Assembly: GCA_964016985.1 (NCBI GenBank)
Contig: OZ024835.1
Coordinates: 62,150,714-62,214,713, forward strand
DNA length: 64,000 bases
Direction: 5' to 3'
Source: Anodontia alba
Lineage: Eukaryota > Mollusca > Bivalvia > Lucinida > Lucinidae
Position 1 is the stretch's first letter. Each line of letters starts with the position of its first letter. Below, one piece after another: positions 36,182 to 46,685 of this stretch. A program made the translations under genes and the position numbers. The notes beneath the pieces are model-generated. The model did not search any database. It saw only the letters and a program-made list of their open reading frames with translations, and had not been told where the DNA came from.

Positions 36182-36498
36182 CAGTCGGCTCTAGTTATCT
36201 CGAAATCCAAGGAACTCTATGAAACACTTCGAGATATCCGTATTTCGACATATCAGATTTGCGGAACTGAGGACAAACAATTAATCCAACAACCGCCTTT
36301 AACAGAATGAATCTTTTAATTTGAATCCCAAGTTAGAGATGTATTGAAAATATTGTGGAAAAGAGGGCAATTTCTCCCCTTTTCCACATTATTTTGTTAC
36401 CTGTTGTCATAGCTTCATGTTAAAACAGGGACCAGATCTTCACTTTGAGATAAGCGGTAATTCGAAATAAGCGTGTTCGAGATAACGAGAGTCGACTG
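36182..36498. mobile_element. Tigger-like MITE, family M copy 2
   Basis: CAGTCGGCTCTAGTTATCTC to TAACGAGAGTCGACTG, TA both sides. Confidence 0.88.
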
Positions 36499-36664
36499 TA
36501 TATGTTCTTGTGTTCCATGAAAAGGTATGATTGGGGTACTTACTTGTTCACATCATTTTAATGGGAAAAAAACTCTTAGGGCCAGTATATATGTATTTGT
36601 GTTCTATATAACTTTGTTTTTGTTCTGTCAGTACTTGAAATGTGTTGTTAAACAACCAGCTTAG

Positions 36665-37250
36665 CATATTGACCTTAAGTCTTCGGACAGACAGACCTGA
36701 GCAAAGGGTGTAGATCCAGATCAGATGCTGCATTCTGCAGCATCTGATCTGGATCTACACTGTTTGCCACACTCCCAGCAATTTTTAGATGTAATCACAA
36801 GTACCATGATAACCCTAAATATTGGGACAGAGAGCCCTGTGCTAACAATGCAGACCCAGATCAAATGCCACAGAATGTGGCATTTGATCAGGGTCTACAT
36901 TGTTTGCCATGCATTCAGCAATACAGTTAGTAGAATGAATGAGTTTCATATTTTAGGTGAAGTATGGTAAGTAGTTAAGGTGTCCCAATATTTTGGGTAA
37001 ATACAGTAGTGAAATGGACTTGGGCGTATTCAAATGTTAGTATGGTAAAGACTTAATATATCCCAGTAGTTAGGGTATAGTAACTCCATATAAGCATTGC
37101 GGATCAGGGTTTGCACTGATTGTTGCTGATGCAGCACTTTTTCAGGTAAATTAGCTGGTAGTTAAATGGATATGTTCAAACTTTGTGATAAGTATGGTAA
37201 AGTTGTAAGGTGTCCAAATAGTTAAGGTAAATACAATATTTTATTTATTC
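36665..37250. repeat. tandem cluster of family D pieces (core 2)
   Basis: Two complete hairpins in a row (tips GATGCTGCATTCTGCAGCATC and AATGCCACAGAATGTGGCATT), then two right-side remnants each ending like GGTGTCC...TTAGGGTA. Confidence 0.75.
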
Positions 37251-37309
37251 TCAGGGTAAAATTCCCCCGGTAAATACAGTATTTTATTTATTCTCAAGAT
37301 TTATATAAC

Positions 37310-37640
37310 GTATTGTGTTTGCCTGAATTATGCTACTGTGCACTTCAGATTGTTCTAAAAATCACTTGGAAAACTTGTAGTCAAATACTCTTCCAATACA
37401 GGTACACTTTAAAGAAAGAACAGCAGAGAACATAATGAGGGCATATTTGATGATACCTAAGCAATATTTTTCGTACTTTCTTTATATGAGCATATGTTGT
37501 TGGTACTTGTTTGAATTGTGTGGACTTGTCAAGTTGAGGCAGTTCAAATGAGTACCAACAACACAAGCTTTTATAAAGAAGTAGGTACATGGGCTGTAAT
37601 CTGATGACTACGAAACTGCTTGACTGTGCGCTTATAGGGG
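37310..37640. repeat. MITE, family BB copy 2, carrying core 1
   Basis: Left GCTACTGTGCACTTCAGATT, right ACTGCTTGACTGTGCGCTTA as in 16173-16410, but with the hairpin GCATATGTTGTTGGTACTTG / complement inserted at 37490-37570. Confidence 0.75.
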
Positions 37641-38105
37641 TAACTGGATTGAATACAGAACATATTTTCCCATCTTTACCAAGATTTAAAGATATCCATA
37701 TTACTACCTTATGATTGTCTAAAAATGTTTCAGAATGTCAGATAATTTAGACATTGTGCAGGACTGTGGAATTATCAAATTTTAGTACTTGTCCATGGAC
37801 AAGTAAATAGTCAAAATTCACTTGTCCAACCAAGATCTACTTGCCCAAAAATAGATATTGTTCTTACTTCTTGAAGAAAGTATATATTGTAGGTACTTAT
37901 TAGAAATGCCTCAGTGAGATCAGACTGTAATTTTGCCAATTGTTTGCATGTAATTGGAACATCCATTTTCATCATTGAACGGTTAAAATGTCAATATATT
38001 GTCAGCATTATTTCATAGAGATACAATCATGTGACTGTCACTGGGGAAAAAGAAACATTATTATATGTAAACATGGGCTGCTGATTATGAAATTCATTAG
38101 GCTTA
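37641..38105. other. no gene seen
   Basis: Contains only a core-1 half at about 37865-37925. Confidence 0.5.
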
Positions 38106-38107
38106 AC

Positions 38108-38358
38108 ACATTGGATGACAGGGTTGTGTTATGGGCTTGCCGTAGGGGAAGGGGGCATGTAAGTACTTGCAGCAGATGGGAGAAAGTGTATGTCAGCATT
38201 TCTTTTTTTCTGCACTGTCATTAGATTTGCTTTCTCCATCATCCTCTATTCTTTTCTTTCCTCTCATTTACTAGCTCTTTTCTTTTCTCTTTTTCTGTGT
38301 TTCTGTGTGAGATGACATAAAATGGCCCATAAAGGTTAATGTGCCATTAAACAAGGAC
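38108..38358 (+). mobile_element. SINE-like repeat, family Y copy 4 (divergent)
   Basis: GTGTTATGGGCTTGCCGTAG, pyrimidine-rich body, GTGTGAGATGACATAAAATG, GTGCCATTAAACAAGGAC. Confidence 0.65.
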
Positions 38359-38403
38359 TGATATAACAAGTCAAAATTGGTAAATATGATACTATAGAAT
38401 ATA

Positions 38404-38937
38404 CAGTCGACTCTTGTTATCTCGACCTCGCTTATCTCGAAAAACCCCTTTTTCAAATAACTGCTTATCTCGAAGAGAAACTTGGATCACTGTTTTAACA
38501 TGGAAATCTAACAACAGGTAGAAAAATATTGCGGAAAAGAGGAGAAACTGCTCCTAAGGAGCAGTTTCTCCTCTTTTCCGCAATATTTTCAATATATCTC
38601 TCACTTTAGGAGTCAAATTACATATTCATTTGTGAAATGTGGTTGTTCAATTTATTTGTCAACAGTTTTGCAAATCTGGTATGTCCTGCTGAATAAATTA
38701 AGATGCTACGCCCACTTCTAATTTCAGCCAATCAGGTTTCTTGATCCAGATTGTTGCTATAAATTTGCATACTTGATGGCAAACAGTGCAGATCCTGATC
38801 AGTTGGCTTCTTCAGAAGCCAACTGATCTGGATCTACACTGTTTGCAAAACAGGGCATATCCGGGTTCAGCAGGACAAGGGTTAAAGTATTTCAGAGAGT
38901 TCCTTGGACTTCAAGATAATGAGAGTCAACTCAACTG
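38404..38937. mobile_element. Tigger-like MITE, family M copy 3, containing a C element
   Basis: CAGTCGACTCTTGTTATCTC to AGAGTCAACTCAACTG with TA both sides; the hairpin GAGCAGTTTCTCCTCTTTTC is at 38556. A family C element occupies 38679-38884. Confidence 0.85.
38679..38884. repeat. MITE, family C copy 4 (core 2, inverted)
   Basis: GTATGTCCTGCTGAATAAAT to CAGGACAAGGGTTAA; tip GTTGGCTTCTTCAGAAGCCA. Confidence 0.87.
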
Positions 38938-38974
38938 TAGTAAAGATAATGCCCTAATCACCTTGCTCTGTTTA

Positions 38975-39195
38975 CATATGAGCCAGCGCACGTCAAAATG
39001 TATAATAAGACCTGTGTGACCAGCAAAGACTTAGATCAGCTTCTACATCCAGCCAGTATGGCAAGGGTTCATGTTAGCCAGGAAGCTGTAGATGGCACAA
39101 TGTGATCAGCAAACTCTGATCAGACTGCACATACATGCAGGCTGATCTTAGTCTTCACTGGTCATTGTACATTTTGTCGTGCATTGGATCATATC
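38975..39195. repeat. MITE, family J copy 3
   Basis: ATGAGCCAGCGCACGTCAAA to TTGTCGTGCATTGGATCAT. Confidence 0.72.
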
Positions 39196-39270
39196 TGGCA
39201 TAAAGGCCTTTTTCTGAAGTTTCACATGTTGTATGATTAGGTAAACAAATGGACAGTTAGGTACTAACTA

Positions 39271-39896
39271 GTTAATGCATAGCATGGTGGGTAAAATTTT
39301 CAGCAGATGACATTGATTTTTTTTTCTCATTTTCTTTTTCTTCAGAAAATAAGCTTTGGCACTTCATAGAAATTGTCTTCTTTTAAGGAGACAGTTTGCA
39401 TGAAATGCCAGTCCTGTTTTCTGGGAACAAAAAAAAAAAAAAGATCTTTAATTTGTATTCTGCTGGACTAGCCCAGAGAGTGGTCAAGGGTAACACTTAG
39501 CATGCTAGGTAAAAATTTCAGCGGATGACATTTTGAAATAATTTTTCTTTTTTTTCTCAGAAAACAGGTTTTGATATGCAGTTTATCTCTTTTGAAGACA
39601 GCTTGCATGAAATGTCAAATTCTGTTTTCTGGGAAAATAAGAAAAATATCATCAATTTGTCATTTGCTGAACTAGCCCAGAGAGTGGCTAAGGTAAGGGT
39701 TTAGCGTTCTAGGTAAAAAGTAAAGAGAATCAGCAAATCACATTTTGAAATAGTTTTACTTATTTTCCCAGAAAACTAGTTGACATTTCATGCAAATTGT
39801 CTCCTGTGGAATGTTGACCCTATTTACCTGTAAAAAAAAAGAGAGAAAAATGTCATAATTTTGATGTCTGCTGAATTATCCCAGAGAGTGATAATG
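39271..39896. repeat. tandem array of three family T MITEs
   Basis: Units start near 39271, 39493 and 39698. Each has the hairpin TCAGAAAA...AGACAGTTTGCATGAAAT and ends GCCCAGAGAGTGG. A fourth copy is at 40325-40632. Confidence 0.82.
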
Positions 39897-39898
39897 AG

Positions 39899-40285
39899 CA
39901 ACCCATTTTAGTCTTGAGATCCTGGATAATTGTCAAACTGTGGAGATCCAGATCAGACAACACAGAATCTGGCATCTTATCACGGGGTCTCCACTGTTTG
40001 CAAATAGTTTAGCCAGTTTTCTCAACGAATATCTAAATTACAGAGCCTGACATACCTAAAAGTGACATTTGACTTCCAATATCCCAGCTAGCATTCTATG
40101 TAAATCTACATCGGGCCGTCATCGGCCCGTCAGCTACCCTGACGGGCCGGTGACGGCCCGATATAGATTTACGTAGAATGATGACTGGGATGTATTCTCA
40201 CTTAAAAGCCTAAGCCTGCGCAGGAAATGAGTAGTGAGGTAAATGCTCAAAATGACCTAAATGGGTTGGTTGGGCTGTAAATAGA
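39899..40285. repeat. family F copy with S palindrome and SINE remnant
   Basis: F start AACCCATTTTAGTCTTGAGA to about 40080, S copy 1 at 40083-40189, then type i SINE 3' piece AAGCCTGCGCAGGAAATG. Confidence 0.65.
40083..40189. repeat. S palindrome copy 1 (107 bp)
   Basis: CCCAGCTAGCATTCTATGTA / TACGTAGAATGATGACTGGG, inner CGGGCCGTCATCGGCCCGTC. Confidence 0.92.
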
Positions 40286-40324
40286 TGGTGTGGAATGTTT
40301 ATTCATTCTAAAATGGGTTTATTG

Positions 40325-40632
40325 CTTAGCACTCTGGGTAAAATATTCAGCAGATGACAATTTGAAATATTTTTCATATATTTCCAGAAAATAAACTTTG
40401 ACTTTTCATGCAAATTAGAGACAATTTGCATGAAATGTAAAGTCCTGTTTTCTGGGAAAAATAAGAAAAAATATGAGCAATTTGTCGTCTGCTGAACCCA
40501 CCCATAGAGTCCCAGCTAGCATTCTACGTAAATCTACATCGGGCCGTTATCGGCCCGTCAGCTACCCTGACGGGCCGATGACGACCCGATATAGATTTAC
40601 GTAGAATGCTGACTGGGGTGATAAAGGTAAAA
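40325..40632. repeat. family T copy 4, split by S copy 2
   Basis: CTTAGCACTCTGGGTAAAAT, ACAATTTGCATGAAATGTAA, then S inserted at AGAGT. Confidence 0.75.
40511..40618. repeat. S palindrome copy 2 (108 bp)
   Basis: Near-identical to copy 1 except for a few substitutions (for example CGTTATCGGCC and GATGACGACCCG). Confidence 0.92.
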
Positions 40633-40639
40633 TAACATT

Positions 40640-41260
40640 GTTTTCTCTGCTTCATGTAGCTCATAGAATATCATTGCTCTTGCCATATAATGTGTTATTA
40701 TTAACATTTGTTTGTGTCAGGAATAGACAGACATGTTTTTTAAATAAATGAAGAAAAAGTACTAATACAGGAATACATTGTATCTTATTATTGTTATATC
40801 CTCAACAAACAAATTAGGAATTGTCTGTTTTCAGCCCGTCAGTGATTCATCCCACTCCCCCCTTCCCCGCCCCCATCTCCCACACCTTCAGCCAATCAGT
40901 GATCCATCCCCACACCCCCTTCCCCCATCTCCCACACCTACATGACCCCATTGGGTGGACTGGGCCTTAAAACCTCGAGATAAAACATCTATGACGGTTT
41001 GAGAGCAGGTATAGGGTCATCAGTCTCATCACATTGGATCTCACTGCATGTCTGTCCACGTTTGTGTTTCAAACTAATTCAACAGTTACGTAACTGAGCT
41101 GAGCATCATTTTGGATCCCATTCGGGAAAGGCAGTTCTTACTTCCGTATATTTTAGATTTTCTCCCTTCTAATACACTGATTATACATACATGACCTGCA
41201 CACACATATAAAAAAATAGGATCAGTACAAAAGCACAAACTTCATCACGAAAACATGCCT
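40640..41260. other. no gene seen
   Basis: A C-rich stretch (40850-40940) with CCAATCAGTGATYCATCCC doubled; otherwise nothing recognised. Confidence 0.5.
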
Positions 41261-41264
41261 ATAT

Positions 41265-41475
41265 AATTTTGACCCCCTTAAACTCCACTTTTATATAGGA
41301 AAACTGGGGTTTACAGGGGTATAGATTATTTTATTTCTGCTCAAAAACATAGATTGTGGTATTCGTTAGAACCGCCTCTGCGAGGCGGTTCTAACGAGTA
41401 CCCACAATCTATGTTTTGAGCAGAAATATGAAAAATATTTGAATTTTTTGTCTGAAAATTTTCAATTTTTCGGTG
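41265..41475. repeat. family A'' copy (core 1)
   Basis: CCTTAAACTCCACTTTTATA left; hairpin AAAACATAGATTGTGG with tip GTTAGAACCGCCTCTGCGAG, both arms changed relative to A. Confidence 0.8.
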
Positions 41476-42330
41476 ATTAACTTTTCAGTATACTTGAATA
41501 GGTATGTTTTCGTAATGTTATTTAGTTCTTCTTTCAAGATTTGAATAAGTCAGTTTGGCCACCTGGTGATGTATTTAAAGCGTGTAGAGAAATGGTAAAC
41601 AGTGTAAATCCTGATCAGAATAATGCGTTTGATCTTGGTCTTCACTGTTCGCTCAACCTGCCTGTCCATATGATTAGCGTAAATCCGAGAATCTAAACAA
41701 GGACTATAAATGTCCTGGTCGAGCAGTGTGGATGTGCGGCGCTCCCGCCTGCAGTTTTTATGACCTTTTGGTAGCTTGTATGTAGCAACCCTTAGTTCGA
41801 TAGAAAAGTAAATAATTGGAGTTCTGCAATTCTTTGGATTCCACTTGTCTAAAAGATGTATGAAATTACACAAATTAGTTCTATTTTTTTTTTTTTAGTT
41901 GGAAAAATAATACCAATTATTTTCCTTTATTTATACAATCAGAGGCCTGCTTACATAAAATAACTACCTCGGGCTTCCCTCCCCCTTTTGTTGTCATGAA
42001 TATTCATGAACGAATTGTTTCCCAGTGCACATCTCTACGGGAATCGCAGCACTACCAGCATCTGTCTCTCTCTCTGTCCGTAGAATGATATGTTCGAAGA
42101 CACGTTTCAGTTAGAGTAAACTCATCCTAATTTAAACCTGCCTATTCATTTATCTATTATTTTCGCTCTGAACGATCCGACAGATCTAGCTTCTCAACCA
42201 GTGTATATAGATCCATATCGGGCTTCTCCTAAAGGAACAGTTTGATCTGGGTCTACACTGTTTGCCATTCCGCCGCAGCATTTAAAACACCAAAGAGAAA
42301 TACTGTGTGTGTGTTTAGGCTAACCCTACC
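41476..42330. other. no gene seen; core-2 remnants
   Basis: Core-2 pieces near 41590-41655 (AACAGTGTAAATCCTGATCA) and 42200-42270 (TGATCTGGGTCTACACTG). Confidence 0.5.
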
Positions 42331-42500
42331 TTGCCCATTTTCCGAAGACAACGTTTCGGAAAAAGGAGCCTACTCTAAAAGGAAAGAATTTGCTCGCACA
42401 GAGCAAATTCTTTTCTTTCAGAGGAGCACTCCTTTTCAGAAGGGAGGCAAAAACAATTTGACAATTACCATTCCAAAAAGTGTATCGTTTTCTAATGAGT
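42330..42500. repeat. MITE, family N copy 6
   Basis: GCCTACTCTAAAAGGAAAGA, hairpin TTTGCTCGCACAGAGCAAAT, CCTTTTCAGAAGGGAGGCAA. Confidence 0.7.
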
Positions 42501-43089
42501 TTAGGACGTTTTCATCATGCAAGCATAAAATTAGCTCAGTCAGACAGGATTTGCATACCGAAGCTGTCGTGTTTGCGCTGCGTGGCGGCCGTCAAACGTC
42601 TCACCGTACGTTCAATTAGTGCCGTTATTAACCTATTTCAACCTCGGGGATTGCCTTTACAATCGCTTATCACATTCCCTGTCTGTATGACATCTTTGAC
42701 TATCTCCTTCCTTGACGACTCGGGAGGATTGTGCTTTATGATTATGGCATTTCCTGGGTATCTTCACTGATATTTTTTCATGAATTTCAAAGAGTGTTTG
42801 TTAGCTGTAAAAAAGCTATTATAATCTAAATACCAATTAAAAAAATAAATAAAGAATGAAAAAATAAAAAAAACGAATGCATCCAGGGTCGGGCGGGGGT
42901 GGGGGCGTAATTTCACTCCTCCCGGTCAGAACGGAAAACAAATACTAGTAGATAAGAACAATCTGGCTGGGCATGGATGGTCTAAATCTGGGCAAATGAA
43001 ATTTCCTATCCTTGACAAAATGGCTAGGTATTTTCATAATTTAAATTGAACAGCATCTATATTACGTTGGCATTCTCACTTTTGTTATC

Positions 43090-43310
43090 TGGGCCGCGCC
43101 ATGCAAAAACGTGTCTTCGGGCAAGGATCAGATTAGCTTGCGCACCCGCACAGTCTGATCAGGGCCTTCGCTTTCCGCGAACGGAAGCATTGGATACGAA
43201 ATAATGTATTAATAGAGAGCAAATGCCCGGATGAGACGTTGCGCATGCGTGCGTTGAATTTGAATCCGTGCATTTTGCGCGTACTCGAAGACACATTTTC
43301 TCTTTTGCTC
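43090..43310. repeat. MITE, family I copy 2
   Basis: GGGCCGCGCCATGCAAAAAC, GCACAGTCTGATCAGGGCCT, GCCCGGATGAGACGTTGCGC; richer in CG than copy 1. Confidence 0.75.
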
Positions 43311-43419
43311 GGCCCATATTCAAAATGAATTACTACCTCTGGTAGACACATTCGTTTGTACATATGCATTTGTCACACGTGTGACGAAAAGAAACTCTGA
43401 CACTCACCATCGTCGACAT

Positions 43420-43612
43420 CGACCATATAGTTAAATGGACTCTTCTGAGTTTAATTCATTCGACCGGTACATTTCCAGTAGAAGAGATGTCTGATTTATT
43501 TTTATTACAATATTTCATAGAAATTCCTGTAGACACAATTCAGACTCCACAATCTGCGACGTCTGAGCTGTCTCTACACCATTTACCAGTGCTAGTCATA
43601 AATGGGTTAAAT
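43420..43612. repeat. MITE, family G copy (core 2, diverged)
   Basis: TATAGTTAAATGGACTCTTC to TAGTCATAAATGGGTTAA; arms weakly paired. Confidence 0.6.
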
Positions 43613-43978
43613 CCACAAATATATTGTGACTAGTGCATGAGGAATATAACTGGTAGAATAAGAAGATTAGCTCAGTCAGGTGGCCTTTATTCAATTTGAA
43701 GGAGTGTTTGTTGGAGGTGAAAAAGTTATATTAATCTAAAAACCAGTTCCAAAAATAAATGCACACAAGGGAGTTGTAAAGTTTAACTTCTCACGGCTAC
43801 AACGATTTTTATAGTATCTCATTTGTAGTCCGGTCCCGTAGAGCCCGGGCAATAGCGGGGCTTTTTAATTTCAGTTTACAAAGCCGTGCTAAAGGCCCTG
43901 CACTGTGGGGCCAAGTTTATGGTAAAATCCCCTGCTAAAACCCTGCCTAGCTCCCTCCCCTGCCCCGCCTCACACACA

Positions 43979-44220
43979 CGGGGTTGACTGTAATGAAGAA
44001 CAGCAAATCAACGGGCTTTTTTAAACTTTCTTACCCTATACCATGGGGATTCCTCTTGAAATTCGGCTTAAGCCGAGCCCTAGCCCCCCATCCCTACCGC
44101 GCCAGGCCCACACACACGAGGGTTGCAAATAATGAGGAACAGCAAATTAACTGGCTTTTTAGATAAACTTTTTTACCCATACCATGGGCCTCGTCGTGAA
44201 ATTCGGCTTACATTGAGCCA
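43979..44220. repeat. 131-bp tandem duplication
   Basis: AACAGCAAATCAACGGGCTT ... ACCATGGGGATTCCTC ... GAAATTCGGCTTAAGC is repeated as AACAGCAAATTAACTGGCTT ... ACCATGGGCCTCGTCG ... GAAATTCGGCTTACAT. Confidence 0.8.
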
Positions 44221-44238
44221 GGATTTCAGGGGATCGAC

Positions 44239-44249
44239 ACACGCACGCA

Positions 44250-44281
<32 letters not shown>

Positions 44282-44288
44282 CACACAG
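44239..44288 (+). repeat. (CACG)n/(CA)n microsatellite
   Basis: CACG tetramers pass into CA dimers. Confidence 0.95.
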
Positions 44289-44555
44289 GGAGTGGGCGTC
44301 AATAAACCTAATCCGTGCACCGGAGAACACAAATCGGCTGAACACTGTTCTAGTTGAAAAACATATTGTTGTTTTTGAAGGGACTACTCTCTCTCTCTAT
44401 ATATATTTTGTCTTTTTGTCTGGTAGGGTTTGGTTTGTTGGTGTCCTTTGTTCAAATCGGCTGTAACGGTTGTCGAGTTATAAATATACTATGATATATC
44501 GCGGTAAATCCCGGCTTGACCCCCGGTTATTTCTTCCGGCAAATTGTTTTGCAGG

Positions 44556-44558
<3 letters not shown>

Positions 44559-44607
<49 letters not shown>
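44559..44607 (+). repeat. (CA)n microsatellite
   Basis: About 24 perfect CA repeats. Confidence 0.97.
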
Positions 44608-44610
<3 letters not shown>

Positions 44611-45019
44611 GGCACTTCTACGGAACAACGGCCATCTACGGCACTGTCGGGACTCATCGGAGGATAAATCACAGCACTCAATCCCCGACTGGTGATTACC
44701 AAACATCTTAAAACTTGAACAATTCCATTCTACTACCCAGTGACGTGTCTACAATACTTCTGTTGCATCTGATCTGGGTCTGCACTGTTTGCTAAGGTAT
44801 TCTGTACTAATACTTAAAGTATATGTATATACGGTAAGAAAATACTGGTGGTAACGTTTTAATATTTAGACTATCCGAGACCTACAGAACTTTCTGACAT
44901 ACGCGTCCCCCATAGATGTATACAGATTAGCAGGCCTGACCAGAGGTTTAACTTATTTTTTCTGACACCCGGTGCCTCAAGGCAAAGTAGGCAAAAGGTT
45001 CTGTGTGTTCCATATAAAC

Positions 45020-45238
45020 CGTATTTACCCTTAGTATTCGGACACCTTAACTCCTCACCATACTTGTCCTAAATTTTGAAGAAGTCCATTCTACTAACTC
45101 TTAGCGTGTCTAAAATAGTGCTGTTTGTTTAGCAAAAAGTGTAAACCCTGATCAGACGCCGCGTTCTGCGGCGTCTGATCTGGGTCTACACTGTTTGCAA
45201 AGGCCTATCTGTCCCAATACTTAGAGTTATTACGGTAA
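45020..45238. repeat. MITE, family D copy (core 2, inverted), well preserved
   Basis: CGTATTTACCCTTAGTATTC to AGAGTTATTACGG; tip GACGCCGCGTTCTGCGGCGTC perfect. Confidence 0.87.
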
Positions 45239-45530
45239 ACTTGTGCATATTTGTCAAAAGTACCAGTGAAAAATTGCCTCAGTAGATGGGGAAATCCCCG
45301 TCTCCCGCCTCTTAATGAAACCCCTGGTCTGATCAGGGCCTACGTCGGTGTTCGCATACATAATCCATACATAGGCATACGAACCTGTAGCGAACATCAT
45401 GGGCCCGATTCAGACTGCGCACGTGTTTTTAGCCAATTTTATCTACTACTTCAATTGTCGTAAAGTCCCTTTAACAATTGGGTGACCAGTATGACACTTT
45501 TGCCAGCAAACGCAGTATCAGTGTATATGT

Positions 45531-45532
<2 letters not shown>

Positions 45533-45571
<39 letters not shown>

Positions 45572-45585
45572 TATTATTATTATTC
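45533..45585. repeat. (AAT)n/(ATT)n palindromic microsatellite
   Basis: AAT triplets switch to ATT triplets, forming an inverted repeat. Confidence 0.95.
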
Positions 45586-45589
45586 ATTT

Positions 45590-46150
45590 GAGTGTGCTTG
45601 CTCATCATCTAGATTCATAAAGTGACTATTATTTGATATGATGTATACAGCGATTATTTGCTGGTAAGTCCCGCTTTGTTAGCCGTGCCCTTACACTGAA
45701 CGTATACGACAGTCATAAAAATCAGACTATTGATCTATATTTTGATGGGAAAAGCCCAAAACCCTATTTCAGGGTAGATGATAAAAGGAATTTCCATGCT
45801 ACCATATTATTTCCCTTTAAGAGTTTCTGCGATGTAAGCATGCGCAATACCGAAATATTCTGAATTCAGAACATGTCTCAAGAGTATTAGAGTCGTGCCT
45901 ATATTTGCAAAAGGCTGACGTGGACCTAAATCACTCCACACATAAATGTATGGTATTATAAGTAATATCATCTAATTAATAAGATAAAAGGGACATTGTC
46001 CAAATTGTCCAATCCTAAGCAAGCGTTAAATATTGCATTACAATCTGTCCCTACGCGGTTGCGTTCGTGCGCGTGTGCATGTGCGTGTTTGTGTCTGTGT
46101 GCAGCTAGATGCGGATTCTGAACTGCATATGCAGATGAAATATATGTATC
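45590..46150. other. no gene seen
   Basis: Unique-looking intergenic DNA before the pogo element. Confidence 0.5.
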
Positions 46151-46156
46151 CAGGAT

Positions 46157-46173
46157 TCTCATAACTCCGTTCA
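46157..46173 (+). repeat. pogo element left terminal repeat motif
   Basis: TCTCATAACTCCGTTCA, second shorter copy at 46361-46373. AATAAA for the minus-strand transcript lies at 46182-46187. Confidence 0.85.
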
Positions 46174-46685
46174 CCTTAAAATTTATTTGGCTACCAGCTG
46201 TGTATCACGCATCTGTACTTAACTAAACAAGACCAGCTGAAAGCTGTATATATGATTAACAATAATCTGAAAATGTTTTAATTCTGGATTTTGTTTTGTT
46301 TACAAACTCACCTTTTAAATGTCGATCATCAGGAAGTGCGGTTGAGGTCATCGATATCCCATAACTCCGTTCACTTGGAGAGCCGAGATATTCCAAAGCC
46401 TGATACAGTTACATGCCACAAGTACAAGACCAGGGAATATAAAGAGTTTTTTTTACAGAAGTCATTGAGCAGCACTAGCTAGTTTTGAAATATGGTTAAA
46501 TGTGTGGAACATGTTTTGAAATATTTTTTTATGAAAATTTACTTAATTTGAAGTCTCAAGGAATAAGGAAAAAATGGAAGAAGGGGACAAAAAAAAAGAA
46601 GAGAACATATTTAAAAAGCAAAATGTGGATGAAAATAATAATAATTAAAAAAAAACAACAAAAAAACATATGCACATATGCATAT

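Larger units (their letters stand above)
42530..43770. repeat. diverged duplicate segments flanking I and G elements
   Basis: ATTAGCTCAGTCAG at 42530 and 43665, and GAGTGTTTGTTRGMDGT...TTATAATCTAAA at about 42790 and 43700. Between them are family I copy 2 (43090-43310) and family G copy (43420-43612). Confidence 0.6.

Noticed and set aside
41550..41873. 107-aa minus-strand frame
   Set aside because: No recognisable domain; it overlaps core-2 hairpin remnants.
42242..42770. 125-aa and 96-aa plus-strand frames
   Set aside because: They run through a family N MITE and show no conserved motif or splice pattern, although the area is CpG-rich.
44470..44702. Frames through the second CA repeat
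   Set aside because: Low-complexity translation of a microsatellite.
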